A DNA stretch of 14,673 nucleotides from Bacteroidales bacterium (GCA_016783865.1 JADHVS010000108.1:1-14673); one strand, 5' to 3'. Positions 1 to 6,528 are shown, counted from the first letter of the stretch. The notes: generated by a model not told the origin, from the sequence alone. Numbers and translations are program-made.

Positions 1-144
1 CTGAACAAAGGGGTCATCCTCACCGGCGACATTGTAATTTCTGTAGCAGATATCGATCTGGTATATGTAGGAGTAAAGTTAATGTTAAGCTCGGTTGAAA
101 CCATGGAGCAATTAAGGTCTGGAAAATCAGTAGCGGAAAAGTAG
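1..144 (+). CDS. Gas vesicle protein, GvpA/GvpJ/GvpM family (C-terminal 47 residues)
   Basis: This is the 3' end of a gas-vesicle shell-family gene, cut by the window edge. The frame is open from base 1 to a TAG stop at 142-144. The translation contains LNKGVILTGDIVISVADIDL and then VYVGVKLMLSSVETM. This is the second half of the short GvpA-type fold: an amphipathic beta hairpin followed by a helix. The GD-V-(I/L)-SVAD-DLVY pattern is closer to GvpJ/GvpM, the minor shell-nucleating paralogs, than to the major protein GvpA, which usually reads W-R-VSLVGIELL at that place. GvpA-family proteins form or cap the protein wall of intracellular gas vesicles used for buoyancy. The next gene starts 24 bases after the stop, so they are probably co-transcribed. 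Which paralog it is cannot be settled without the N-terminus. Confidence 0.88.
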   Translation: MNKGVILTGDIVISVADIDLVYVGVKLMLSSVETMEQLRSGKSVAEK

Positions 145-168
145 GTTATTTTTTTTAATCGTGCAGGC

Positions 169-918
169 ATGGATAAGATGATTTATTCCATATTATCTAT
201 AAAAAACAATCCTGAGAAGTTAAATGCTCTGTTGGATGGGATGAAGGGTATTTCGGGGACGGACTTATATGCTGTTTCCTTCGATAAAATTTCTGTGGTA
301 GTGAGCGACATTAAAAGAGGCAATTTAATTGCAGATAGATCCAATGCCATCGAATATGCAGGGGTGATCGAAACCCTGGCGCAACAATTTACACTGCTTC
401 CCGTGCGATTTGGTTCCGTGATGGAATCGACCGGCGCGATTATTAAAATGATCCAAAAAAACTATAATGAAATTCAACACAACCTTCAGAAAGTTGAAAA
501 CAAGTGTGAATTCGGACTAAAGGTTTTTTGCGATACCGAAAAAATTAAGGCTGAACTCAGGGCAAAAACAGAAGCTGAACCAATAATAGAACCTGCACAA
601 GGCAACGAAAATTCAATTTACAGGGATTACCTCTATAAAAAACTAAAAGAGCACCGGGTTGAAGAGTTGCTGTTAGCGCATGTTGATACGATCATTCAAG
701 ATATTACAACGCATCTGGAGCAATTGAACCCAATTCATAAATTCAAAAAAATGGCAACGGCAACGAATATCATCGATGCTGTTTTTTTACTTGAAAAAGA
801 TAAAAAGGATGATTTGATTCATGCCGTTAATGATTTACAAAACCAATATGCCGGTCTTCGCTTAATGTTGACCGGTCCGTGGCCCCCTTATAATTTTGTT
901 GATATCACCCCAAAGTAA
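169..918 (+). CDS. gvpF: Gas vesicle protein GvpF/GvpL family
   Basis: The 249-residue protein has the hallmarks of the GvpF/GvpL family. These are an N-terminal alpha/beta domain (residues about 4-120) containing LPVRFGSV at 77-84, a charged linker (about 125-150), and a second alpha/beta domain ending in LTGPWPPYNF at 234-243, the family's most recognisable signature. Members are accessory proteins needed for gas-vesicle assembly. GvpF is known to contact the GvpA shell protein and to lie at the gas-facing side. Length is normal for the family. The start may be the ATG at 169 or the one at 178; neither has a clear Shine-Dalgarno sequence. It sits between a GvpA/J/M gene and gvpK, which strongly supports the assignment. 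F and L are homologous, so the symbol is a choice between near equivalents. Confidence 0.92.
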   Translation: MDKMIYSILSIKNNPEKLNALLDGMKGISGTDLYAVSFDKISVVVSDIKRGNLIADRSNAIEYAGVIETLAQQFTLLPVRFGSVMESTGAIIKMIQKNYNEIQHNLQKVENKCEFGLKVFCDTEKIKAELRAKTEAEPIIEPAQGNENSIYRDYLYKKLKEHRVEELLLAHVDTIIQDITTHLEQLNPIHKFKKMATATNIIDAVFLLEKDKKDDLIHAVNDLQNQYAGLRLMLTGPWPPYNFVDITPK

Positions 919-926
919 AAAGAGCG

Positions 927-1271
927 ATGAGTGAAAATAAAATACTGTTTAATACCGGATCGCTCGATGAACTTTCGGAGGAGATCGGGAAACTAACAAG
1001 TAATGAAGAATCCAGGCTAAAGCTCACCCCCGACAATGCAGATTCAGGGCTGGCAAAACTGGTACTTACCCTGCTTGAACTTATCCGGAAACTGGTTGAA
1101 AAGCAGGCCATGCGAAGAGTCGATGGGGGTTTATTAACGGAAGAGGAAATCGAACGATTGGGAGAAACCCTCATGAAGCTGGAGATGAAAATGGAAGAAC
1201 TGAAAAAACACTTCAACCTCACCGACCGGGATTTAAACATCAATCTCGGTCCTTTGGGCGATTTGCTGTAA
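927..1271 (+). CDS. gvpK: Gas vesicle protein GvpK
   Basis: This is a 114-residue, mostly helical acidic/basic protein. The central segment GLAKLVLTLLELIRKLVEKQ (41-60) is followed by AMRRVDGGLL (61-70) and LTEEEIERLGETLM. The C-terminus is LNINLGPLGDLL. The pattern 'L(I)ELIR-L-E-QA-RR-(V/M)-GGLL...E-ERLG-TLM-LE...LNIDLGPLG-LL' is that of GvpK, a small protein needed for gas-vesicle formation in most gvp clusters and of unresolved biochemical role. The length matches full-length family members. It begins 8 bases after the gvpF stop and is in the same operon. The region 61-70 is likely a helix-turn; no membrane segment is present. Confidence 0.93.
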   Translation: MSENKILFNTGSLDELSEEIGKLTSNEESRLKLTPDNADSGLAKLVLTLLELIRKLVEKQAMRRVDGGLLTEEEIERLGETLMKLEMKMEELKKHFNLTDRDLNINLGPLGDLL

Positions 1272-1296
1272 AAAACGAAGCTAAAAGCCTTTTACA

Positions 1297-1980
1297 ATGA
1301 GGACACTGATATATGTTCCCATCATTCATTCAAGCGCCGACATGGGCTCTCTGGGGAAAGAACTGAAGCACAAAAGTGTTTCCGGACCCGGAGAAAATAA
1401 ATGGCAAAAGCATACCGATACTGTAAATAGCTATTGGGATGCAATTGAATTCTATTTTCAAAACATTGATATATGTATGAAGGGGATAAAAATATATCAG
1501 GATGGAATGTTTGTTGATGGTGAAATGGCAAAGAAAATCCTTGATGAAGGCATCAAAACAGGAAGCAAAAATTCTGAAATAGTTTCAAAACTTATTGATC
1601 GGGGCGCAATCCTTATCAAGACGGAAAATTTTATAATGGTCAAAGATGAATACGATGGACTTCAATCTATCATAAAATCAAAAAATAAACTTTTAAAACT
1701 CATTCTACTGCTCAAATATAAAATTTCAAAACCTTTTTTATTAAGAAGGAGGGATGAATTTATTGCCGGCAGGATAGCTGAAACGCTGGGTCAGAACGAA
1801 ACCGGAATTCTTTTTATTGGAGCTTTTCACAATATCATGAAAAGACTGCCCAAAGATATTACTGTGATTGAATTGAAGGAAATTGCAAAAATCCGAACAT
1901 ATCAAAAAATAATTCAATCTGATTCTAAAAATAAAACCCATCAACTTGAACAACTTACTCAATATATAGTCAAAAGGTGA
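1297..1980 (+). CDS. Conserved-looking protein of unknown function in the gas-vesicle operon
   Basis: I do not recognise a named family. The 227-residue soluble protein opens with a beta strand running into a histidine (LIYVPIIHSSADMGSL, His11). It has a helical middle (about 76-150, rich in lysine), and a C-terminal part with RRRDEFIAGRI (150-160) followed by GILFIGAFHN (170-179, His178) and LPKDITVIELKEI. The arrangement 'RD-xx-IA-xx-I ... (V/I)-G-(A)-x-H' recalls the C-terminal region of TraB/Tiki-like proteins, in which a conserved His follows a Gly-rich strand, but this is a weak similarity by eye. It lies 25 bases after gvpK, and its stop overlaps the start of the downstream hybrid kinase by the sequence GTGA. 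It is therefore probably translated together with the kinase. It appears richer in A+T than its neighbours. No signal peptide or transmembrane helix is visible. Confidence 0.8.
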   Translation: MRTLIYVPIIHSSADMGSLGKELKHKSVSGPGENKWQKHTDTVNSYWDAIEFYFQNIDICMKGIKIYQDGMFVDGEMAKKILDEGIKTGSKNSEIVSKLIDRGAILIKTENFIMVKDEYDGLQSIIKSKNKLLKLILLLKYKISKPFLLRRRDEFIAGRIAETLGQNETGILFIGAFHNIMKRLPKDITVIELKEIAKIRTYQKIIQSDSKNKTHQLEQLTQYIVKR

Positions 1981-4010
1981 TAAAGATCTTAGCCATCGAT
2001 GATAACAAAGATAACTTAGTGGTATTAAATGCGCTCTGCTCCAGTGCATTTCCAAACGCAAGCATGATTACAGCGCTGTCAGGCAGTGAGGGCATTGAGA
2101 AGGCCCTGACCGAAAACCCCGATGTGATCCTGCTCGATCTTGTTATGCCTATCATGGACGGCATTGAAACCTGCAAAAGACTGAAAGAGGACAATTTTCT
2201 GAAGCGGATTCCGGTAATCATGATCACTGCATACAAAACCGATAGCAAAACCCGCACAAAAGCGCTGGAAACGGGTGTCGAAGCATTCCTGTTAAAACCC
2301 ATCGATGAAGCCGAACTGACTGCCCAGATTTCTTCGATGATCCGGCTTAAGAAATTAGAAAATCAGGTTCTCGTGGAAAACGAACGTCTTGAAGGGGAGG
2401 TAAAACTTCGGACAAAAGAGCTGGAAAACGAACTGGAAGCGCGCAAGCAGATAGAGGAAGCGCTGCGGCAAAGCGAGGAGCATTTTCGCAATCTCTATAA
2501 CGATGCACCTGTCGGTCTATACCGGACAACCCCGGATGGAAAAATATTACTGGCAAATCGTGCAATATATGAAATGCTGGGCTTTTCAAACTTTGAAGAG
2601 CTTTCGGCAAGAAATCTTGAAGAAAGTGGTTTTGAACCTTCCTACAGGCGCGAACAATTCATGGAGCAAATCGAAAAGAATGGGGAGGTCAAAGACTTGG
2701 AAGCAAAATGGATCTGTTGCAATGGTGAAGTTATTATTGTTCGGGAAAATGCAAAAGTCATCTGTGATTCTAACGGAAAACCCCTCTATTATGATGGAAC
2801 TGTTGAGGACATCACCGGGCGCAAGCAGGCGGAGGAACAACTTCTCCGTGCCAAAGACAAAGCCGAGGAGAGCGACCGGCTCAAATCTGCTTTTCTGGCC
2901 AACATATCGCATGAGATCCGAACACCACTGAATGCAATCGTGGGTTTTTCCGGATTATTTTCTGACCCGGATCTCAGTCAGGAAGACAAGGAACGTTTTT
3001 CGGAGATCATCAAATCACGCTCCGATGACCTGCTGCAGATCATCAACGACATTTTTGAGATATCCAGGATCGTATCGGGAAATGAAATCGTCACAAAAGA
3101 ACAAGTGGTAGTGAATGATATCCTCGATGAGATGGAAGTGGACTTCCGGCAAAAACTCCGGCAGAGTAAAAAAACAAACCTTCAGTTGATTGGCGAAAAA
3201 AAACTGTCAGTCGATCAATCCAAACTAATCACGGATAGGCACATTCTAAAGCGGGTTTTTTCTAATCTTATCGACAATGCAATCAAATTTACCGAATCAG
3301 GAATGATCAGGTTTGGTTATCATTTGCCGGATCATCACACGTTCACCTGTTACGTATCAGATACCGGTATCGGGATTTCAACCAAAAATCAGGAGGTGAT
3401 CTTTGAACATTTCAGGCAGGCAATCATTGAGAATCCAAAAAAATTATATGGCGGTACAGGGCTGGGACTATCCGTCTGCAAAGGATCTTTAGCGCTTTTA
3501 GGCGGCAAAATATGGGTGGAATCTGTGCCCGGGGAGGGGAGTGTATTCTATTTTACCATTCCCTTTGAGCAGCCTCCTGCCCAAAAAACGAAACCGAAAC
3601 GAAAACCTGACGACATACAAGAGGAAGCCGCTTACAATTGGTCAGGAAAAAAGTTGCTGCTGCTTGAGGATGAAGAATCAAACATGGAGTTTCTTAGGAT
3701 CATTTTTACCCCGACTAAAGCAGAACTGGTCTGTGCCCGGAATGGCAGGGAACTCCGGAACTTGCTTGGGAGCTTGGATACATTCAATCTGGTTTTACTC
3801 GATGTCAGGCTACCCGATGCCAATGGTTGGGAACTTGCCAAAGAGATCAAGGCAATCAGGTCTGATTTGCCGGTGATTGCTCAAACCGCTTATGCCATGG
3901 CATCTGACCGGCAGAAAAGTGAAGAAGTGGGTTGTGATAATTATATATCCAAACCGATCAGAAAGGAGGCATTGCTTGAGATGCTGGCGAAGTACCTGGA
4001 AGATAAGTAG
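1977..4010 (+). CDS. Hybrid histidine kinase, REC-PAS-HisKA-HATPase-REC
   Basis: The 677-residue cytoplasmic two-component protein starts at GTG, which overlaps the previous stop (GTGA). This start gives a complete receiver domain. Residues 1-120 are a receiver: acidic pair D8/D9, phosphoacceptor D54 in ILLDLVMP, T84, K107. A coiled coil covers about 122-165. A PAS domain spans about 166-285, ending in DGTVEDITGRKQAEE. The dimerisation domain carries the H-box SHEIRTPLN with H312. The ATP-binding domain has the N-box LIDNAIKF (N434), SDTGIGIS (D462) and GGTGLGLS (492-499). A second receiver fills 555-677, with D565, phosphoacceptor D609, T637 and K659. There is no membrane segment, so the signal is cytoplasmic or arrives by phosphotransfer to the N-terminal receiver. 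No DNA-binding output is present, so an external partner must act downstream. The tight coupling to the gvp genes suggests a role in their control or in buoyancy behaviour; this is inference. Confidence 0.95.
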   Translation: MIKILAIDDNKDNLVVLNALCSSAFPNASMITALSGSEGIEKALTENPDVILLDLVMPIMDGIETCKRLKEDNFLKRIPVIMITAYKTDSKTRTKALETGVEAFLLKPIDEAELTAQISSMIRLKKLENQVLVENERLEGEVKLRTKELENELEARKQIEEALRQSEEHFRNLYNDAPVGLYRTTPDGKILLANRAIYEMLGFSNFEELSARNLEESGFEPSYRREQFMEQIEKNGEVKDLEAKWICCNGEVIIVRENAKVICDSNGKPLYYDGTVEDITGRKQAEEQLLRAKDKAEESDRLKSAFLANISHEIRTPLNAIVGFSGLFSDPDLSQEDKERFSEIIKSRSDDLLQIINDIFEISRIVSGNEIVTKEQVVVNDILDEMEVDFRQKLRQSKKTNLQLIGEKKLSVDQSKLITDRHILKRVFSNLIDNAIKFTESGMIRFGYHLPDHHTFTCYVSDTGIGISTKNQEVIFEHFRQAIIENPKKLYGGTGLGLSVCKGSLALLGGKIWVESVPGEGSVFYFTIPFEQPPAQKTKPKRKPDDIQEEAAYNWSGKKLLLLEDEESNMEFLRIIFTPTKAELVCARNGRELRNLLGSLDTFNLVLLDVRLPDANGWELAKEIKAIRSDLPVIAQTAYAMASDRQKSEEVGCDNYISKPIRKEALLEMLAKYLEDK

Positions 4011-4029
4011 CGAGGTAGCGAAGTAGCTA
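4006..4029 (+). repeat. Three imperfect 8-bp tandem units across the kinase stop codon
   Basis: The units are AGTAGCGA, GGTAGCGA and AGTAGCTA. The first unit contains the TAG stop of the hybrid kinase. Copy-number change would alter the 3' end only outside the coding frame, since the stop lies in the first unit. Confidence 0.7.
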
Positions 4030-4118
4030 AATTGAAAACGAGGGAGGTTGGGATATTATTCTGGCGGATTATGAATTGGTGTGATCAGGATAAAAATGGG
4101 TTATATTTGTTAAACATA

Positions 4119-4134
4119 ATTTGTTGCAACAAAT
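4119..4134. promoter_or_regulatory. Perfect 16-bp palindrome, possible operator
   Basis: ATTTGTTGCAACAAAT is a perfect inverted repeat without spacer, centred between 4126 and 4127, in AT-rich gene-free DNA. The symmetry and length suit a dimeric DNA-binding protein site. No gene start is close on either strand, so its role is open; it may also be a chance event in AT-rich DNA. Confidence 0.35.
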
Positions 4135-4354
4135 CTAGAATGAACCAAGGCAAGATAGTTATAAACTTTTAATACCCCGAAGTGTCAGAGAGGAAGTCGA
4201 ATGACTATAAGTACCATAAGTTTCATCTAACAAGGGTTATTCGTTTTCAATTGTCAAGTTTTATTCCTCATTCCAAATGCCTCATTTCTCACATAGTGCA
4301 GGTTACCCTCAACTTGTCCTGATCTTCCAAAACCTCAATAAAATCAACCATCAC

Positions 4355-4386
4355 AAAAAGGCAGGTTCCCAAAAACAACCTGCCCT
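4355..4386 (-). terminator. Rho-independent-type terminator for the minus-strand ompA/HhH pair
   Basis: Read on the minus strand, GGCAGGTT and AACCTGCC form a perfect 8-bp stem with a 9-base loop. It can be extended by a G-T and an A-T pair, and is followed by a run of five T. It lies about 160 bases beyond the stop at 4549 of the last minus-strand gene. The same DNA contains alternative pairings because GCAGGT occurs repeatedly nearby. Confidence 0.55.
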
Positions 4387-4548
4387 ACAGTGCAGGTAAC
4401 CTGCCCTGTCATCAAAATCTGTACAAAACAACTTTCAGGTGCAGGAGTTTGCATGACACAAAGCTAACCACGCTATCCTACTATTTCAAAGACCGTAATC
4501 ACTTATTTATTAACTATAAAAATAATTTCCTTGATTTTTTAGAACTGA

Positions 4549-5005
4549 TTAGTTACCTGTCCTTTTATCTTTACTATGAACAAGTTCCCTGGCTTGTGCA
4601 ACCCAGTCGTCCCGTTCAATCCTGCCTGAGAAGTACTCAATGGCATCATTAATCGTCATAATATCCTGAGCCGTAAATTGACTAATCTGTCTAAACGTAT
4701 AAATATCTAATGCATGCAGTCTTTCCTCAATAAAAGGACCAATTCCTCTGATCATTTTCAGGTTATCCTTTTCAGCCTCTGTAGCAGTTCCAAAGCTGTT
4801 GTAATCAAAAAAGGGTTTGCGTTGTGAAGTATGAACCAATGCTTCATCTCTTTCGGATTCAAGAGCTTTGATTCTCCTTACATAAATCGACCTGTATTAA
4901 AGCCATGCAGTGATACCCAATGATTGCAGAAACCAGCAATAAAAAAAGTATTTCAATGGTTGCTTCGCTTTTTGTTTGTGCTAAAAGAATTTGTAAAGTG
5001 CCCAT
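4549..5005 (-). pseudogene. Broken membrane-anchored helix-hairpin-helix protein
   Basis: The 3' part (from the ATG at 4839) is open and encodes a helix-hairpin-helix segment, LKMIRGIGPFIEERLHAL, then DIYTFRQISQFT and DDWVAQARELV. This resembles the small C-terminal domain found on many Bacteroidota membrane proteins. The original start is most likely the ATG at 5003-5005, four bases after the ompA stop. It gives MGTLQILLAQTKSEATIEI, then a hydrophobic segment (LFLLLVSAIIGY) that would be the membrane anchor. Downstream of that the frame is lost near 4912, and the correct frame carries a TAA at 4897-4899. After this, YRSIYVRRIKALESERDEAL continues the protein in the frame of the HhH part. So there are two lesions in the juxtamembrane region, separating anchor from domain. 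The intact half could still be made from 4839, but without the membrane anchor. I infer gene decay; sequencing error is the alternative. Confidence 0.75.
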
Positions 5006-5009
5006 GATT

Positions 5010-5538
5010 TTATTTTTTTATCGTTATTTCTGCTCTCCTGTTATTTGCTCTTCCTGTTGACATCATATTATCATCAGCAGGCTCTTTCTCGCCCTTAGAT
5101 TCTATTAATGATCTTATTTGCAGGCATGCCCTTGCTTTCAAAATAATGCTGTACACTTTGAGCCCGCCGATAACCCAGAGCCTGATTATCCTCATTGGAA
5201 CCGATTGCATCGGTGTAGCCGGTGATAATTAGCCTGGCTTGTGAATTTTGATCCAGATAAGCAGTTGATTCATCAAAGTACTTGTCTGTCTCTGCATCAG
5301 GATTAAATTCAGATTTGCCAAATGCAAAGTAGATGACCAGGTTTTCAGGGATTACTGCTTGTTTCCGCACTAACGGCTTACGTAAGGTGTCGCCGGTGAT
5401 GACATCTTCAGGGTTGACCGAAACGATCTCGATCGTTTCCGTTTCATGACACAATCCTTTTATCTTACATACATAGATATAAGTTGACAGGGCCGACTAG
5501 CCAAAAAATGCCAGAAATCCAATGATTAGAATTTTCAT
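5010..5538 (-). pseudogene. Broken OmpA-family (peptidoglycan-binding) protein
   Basis: Translation from the ATG at 5536-5538 gives MKILIIGFLAFFG, an amber TAG at 5497-5499, then in the same frame SALSTYIYVCKIKGLCHE and an OmpA-like domain. The domain contains IYFAFGKSEFNPDAE and LIITGYTDAIGSNEDNQ, followed by LGYRRAQSVQHYF, with the Asp and Arg that contact peptidoglycan. Near 5105-5109 one extra A shifts the frame; removing it joins NKII to IESKGEKEPADDN and the conserved ending MSTGRANNRRAEITIKK. TAG probably replaced TGG (Trp), since a hydrophobic Trp fits the membrane segment. The intact ancestor would be a protein of about 175 residues, with one N-terminal membrane segment and a periplasmic OmpA domain. 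A good consensus promoter remains upstream (5558-5589). Both the stop and the frameshift would have to be errors for the gene to be functional. Confidence 0.85.
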
Positions 5539-5557
5539 GTTGGGAGGAATTTTCACC

Positions 5558-5589
5558 CAAAGTTATCATATAATGATTATTATCACAAA
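5558..5589 (-). promoter_or_regulatory. Bacteroidota-type promoter for the ompA pseudogene
   Basis: On the minus strand TTTG (plus 5586-5589) is followed by a 20-base spacer and TAACTTTG (plus 5558-5565), a full match to the -33 TTTG / -7 TAnnTTTG consensus. The start codon of the broken ompA is about 20 bases downstream. The intact promoter in front of a broken gene suggests recent damage. Confidence 0.75.
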
Positions 5590-5630
5590 ATATTAAAAAT
5601 ATCAATTTTCTTGTATCGTACAGGATATCG

Positions 5631-5672
5631 GGTATCTGATAACTGGTATCTGTCATCAGGTATCTTACCGCA
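5631..5672. repeat. Three 14-bp-period repeats starting GGTATCT
   Basis: GGTATCT begins at 5631, 5645 and 5659, exactly 14 bases apart; the rest of each unit is degenerate. It lies in gene-free DNA between the ompA promoter and the tRNA remnant. The function is unknown. Confidence 0.65.
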
Positions 5673-5771
5673 TCTGCGTTACAACCGGGGGCAATCCGGA
5701 TTACACATCGCCGGCTGATCAGGTATATCACGCTGGATTATGCAGTCACCCCTGGGGAATGGAATGAGGAG

Positions 5772-5813
5772 CCCAATCAGAGGGTCGCGGGTTCGAATCC
5801 CGTTTACTGCTCT
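5772..5813 (+). pseudogene. 3' half of a tRNA gene (possible attachment-site remnant)
   Basis: The sequence GCGGG-TTCGAAT-CCCGT at 5787-5803 is a complete T-arm with 5-bp stem and the invariant TTC-A loop. It is preceded by a 5-base variable loop (GGGTC) and TCAGA, which fits the 3' strand of an anticodon stem, and followed by TTACTGC, which fits the 3' strand of an acceptor stem. Upstream of the anticodon loop nothing pairs: no GCAGTAA acceptor 5' strand, no D-arm, no TCTGA. So only the part from about the anticodon onward is present. Such 3' tRNA pieces are left when an element integrates into a tRNA gene through a crossover at the anticodon loop. The amino-acid identity cannot be read. Confidence 0.72.
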
Positions 5814-5819
5814 GTAGAA

Positions 5820-5851
5820 AAGTAGGGGCAATTCATGAATTGCCCCTACTT
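5820..5851. repeat. 32-bp perfect palindromic repeat, copy 1
   Basis: A perfect inverted repeat with half-site GTAGGGGCAATTCA (in the second position of each arm) is centred between 5835 and 5836. It begins 7 bases after the tRNA remnant. A near-identical copy lies at 10395-10426, so this is a dispersed element. Its DNA reads open in minus-strand frames, which creates a spurious reading frame at 5679-5873. Confidence 0.9.
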
Positions 5852-5908
5852 GAGGTTTTATGCGAAAGTTCAATAGGATTCAGGTGATCTACATTCATAA
5901 TTCCTTTA

Positions 5909-5949
5909 TCTTTCATTCGTCTTTCATTCGTCTTTCGTTCGTCTTTCAG
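5909..5949. repeat. 11-bp tandem repeat, about 3.7 copies
   Basis: TCTTTCATTCG is repeated at 5909 and 5920, as TCTTTCGTTCG at 5931, and partly at 5942. It lies just beyond the 3' end of the small minus-strand gene ending at 5973. Tandem copies this close to identical usually change number readily. Confidence 0.8.
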
Positions 5950-5972
5950 GTTGAATAGATCCATTTAAAAAA

Positions 5973-6293
5973 TTACTTTGTAGCGGCGTTATGCAGAAGC
6001 TTCCCATGTGTATTCATATATGCCGAGATCGTAGCATGATAAACCGATTGCCCGGGTTTTACAAGAATCCTGTAGGTTGTAAGGAGGGAGGGATCCTCTT
6101 TTACTTTCTGGGCGAAGAGAACCGCTGTTGCAAAAAGAGACATCTGTTTTTTACGCGCTTTGGTCGGAGGTTTCATCGACTTTTTAGGCAATGATGCGAT
6201 AATTGTCTTTCCTTTCCTCTGGCGAAAAGAGATTTGATTGCCAAGTTTTCCGCTGATACCGTTTAAAATGATATTTTGTCCAGTCACTTTCAT
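5973..6293 (-). CDS. Small basic protein of unknown function
   Basis: A 106-residue basic protein starts at ATG 6291-6293 and has no signal peptide or membrane segment. The N-terminal part contains ISGKLGNQISFRQRKGKTII (13-32). The middle has PKKSMKPPTKARKKQMSLFA, followed by a helix (FATAVLFAQKVKEDPSLLTTYR). The end contains VKPGQSVYHATISAYMN. The order 'GK(L/F)G-x-F-RQ(R)-GK, then KKS-KPPT-A-K-Q--LF--A--FA, then DP-L---Y------GQS-Y--AI---' is a pattern I associate with short Bacteroidota proteins without assigned function. No domain name can be given. It lies alone on the minus strand between the recombinase remnant and the tandem repeat, and it is one of the few intact genes here. It may be cargo of the decayed element. 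Confidence 0.65.
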   Translation of the reverse strand: MKVTGQNIILNGISGKLGNQISFRQRKGKTIIASLPKKSMKPPTKARKKQMSLFATAVLFAQKVKEDPSLLTTYRILVKPGQSVYHATISAYMNTHGKLLHNAATK

Positions 6294-6352
6294 GGTTTTG
6301 TTTTATGAGGTAGACAAACTTCAGGACAAAATGGTTGGTTCTTTTTTCTTTT

Positions 6353-6505
6353 ATTTTGCATTCAGACCGGACTAATGACCTGAATCTCCCCATTGCGGTG
6401 ATCTCCGAAGGACTGGACCATGCGGATATTAAATTCACCCAGATTTACCTCGATAGCTTCGACTAGGCTGTAATGGATGAGGTGAATGATTCAGTGACGG
6501 GGGTA
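6353..6505 (+). pseudogene. C-terminal remnant of a tyrosine recombinase/integrase
   Basis: The frame from about 6353 reads LNLPIAVISEGLDHADIKFT, then QIYLDSFD, a TAG at 6464-6466, and continues AVMDEVNDSVTG. This is the end of a tyrosine recombinase: the 'ISE-LGH' box with its His (codon 6419-6421), then TQIYLDSF with the nucleophile Tyr (codon 6446-6448). The usual Gly of LGH is Asp here, and the amber codon cuts off the last helix. There is no sign of the upstream catalytic Arg-Lys-His-x-x-Arg region or N-terminal domain. It is therefore a dead fragment. Together with the tRNA 3' half 540 bases away it suggests the worn end of an integrated element. Confidence 0.78.
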
Positions 6506-6528
6506 GCTTCGCGACGAATAGACCTCTT

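Larger units (their letters stand above)
4011..4548. other. Gene-free interval between gas-vesicle operon and minus-strand genes
   Basis: No convincing gene is seen in these 538 bases. They contain the tandem repeat at its start, a perfect 16-bp palindrome (4119-4134), five exact copies of GCAGGT or its complement between 4298 and 4404, and a terminator-like hairpin for the minus strand. A short plus-strand open frame at 4449-4652 overlaps the end of the minus-strand gene and has no protein-like composition. I found no strong intrinsic terminator for the plus-strand operon. Confidence 0.7.

Noticed and set aside
145..168. The 24 bases between the TAG of the first gas-vesicle gene and gvpF are open in the same frame, allowing a readthrough fusion.
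   Set aside because: GvpA/J/M proteins normally end about here and gvpF has its own ATG with a full-length product. The short spacer is more easily chance.
4449..4652. Plus-strand open frame of 67 residues.
   Set aside because: It overlaps the end of the HhH gene on the other strand, has no motif or promoter, and its composition is not protein-like.
5465..5873. Minus-strand open frames across the ompA promoter, tRNA remnant and palindrome.
   Set aside because: They are translations of the tRNA T-arm and of the palindromic repeat, a well-known artefact type; no real protein features.
5631..5949. CRISPR-like array from the tandem repeats.
   Set aside because: Units are 11 and 14 bases without spacers, and no cas genes are present.
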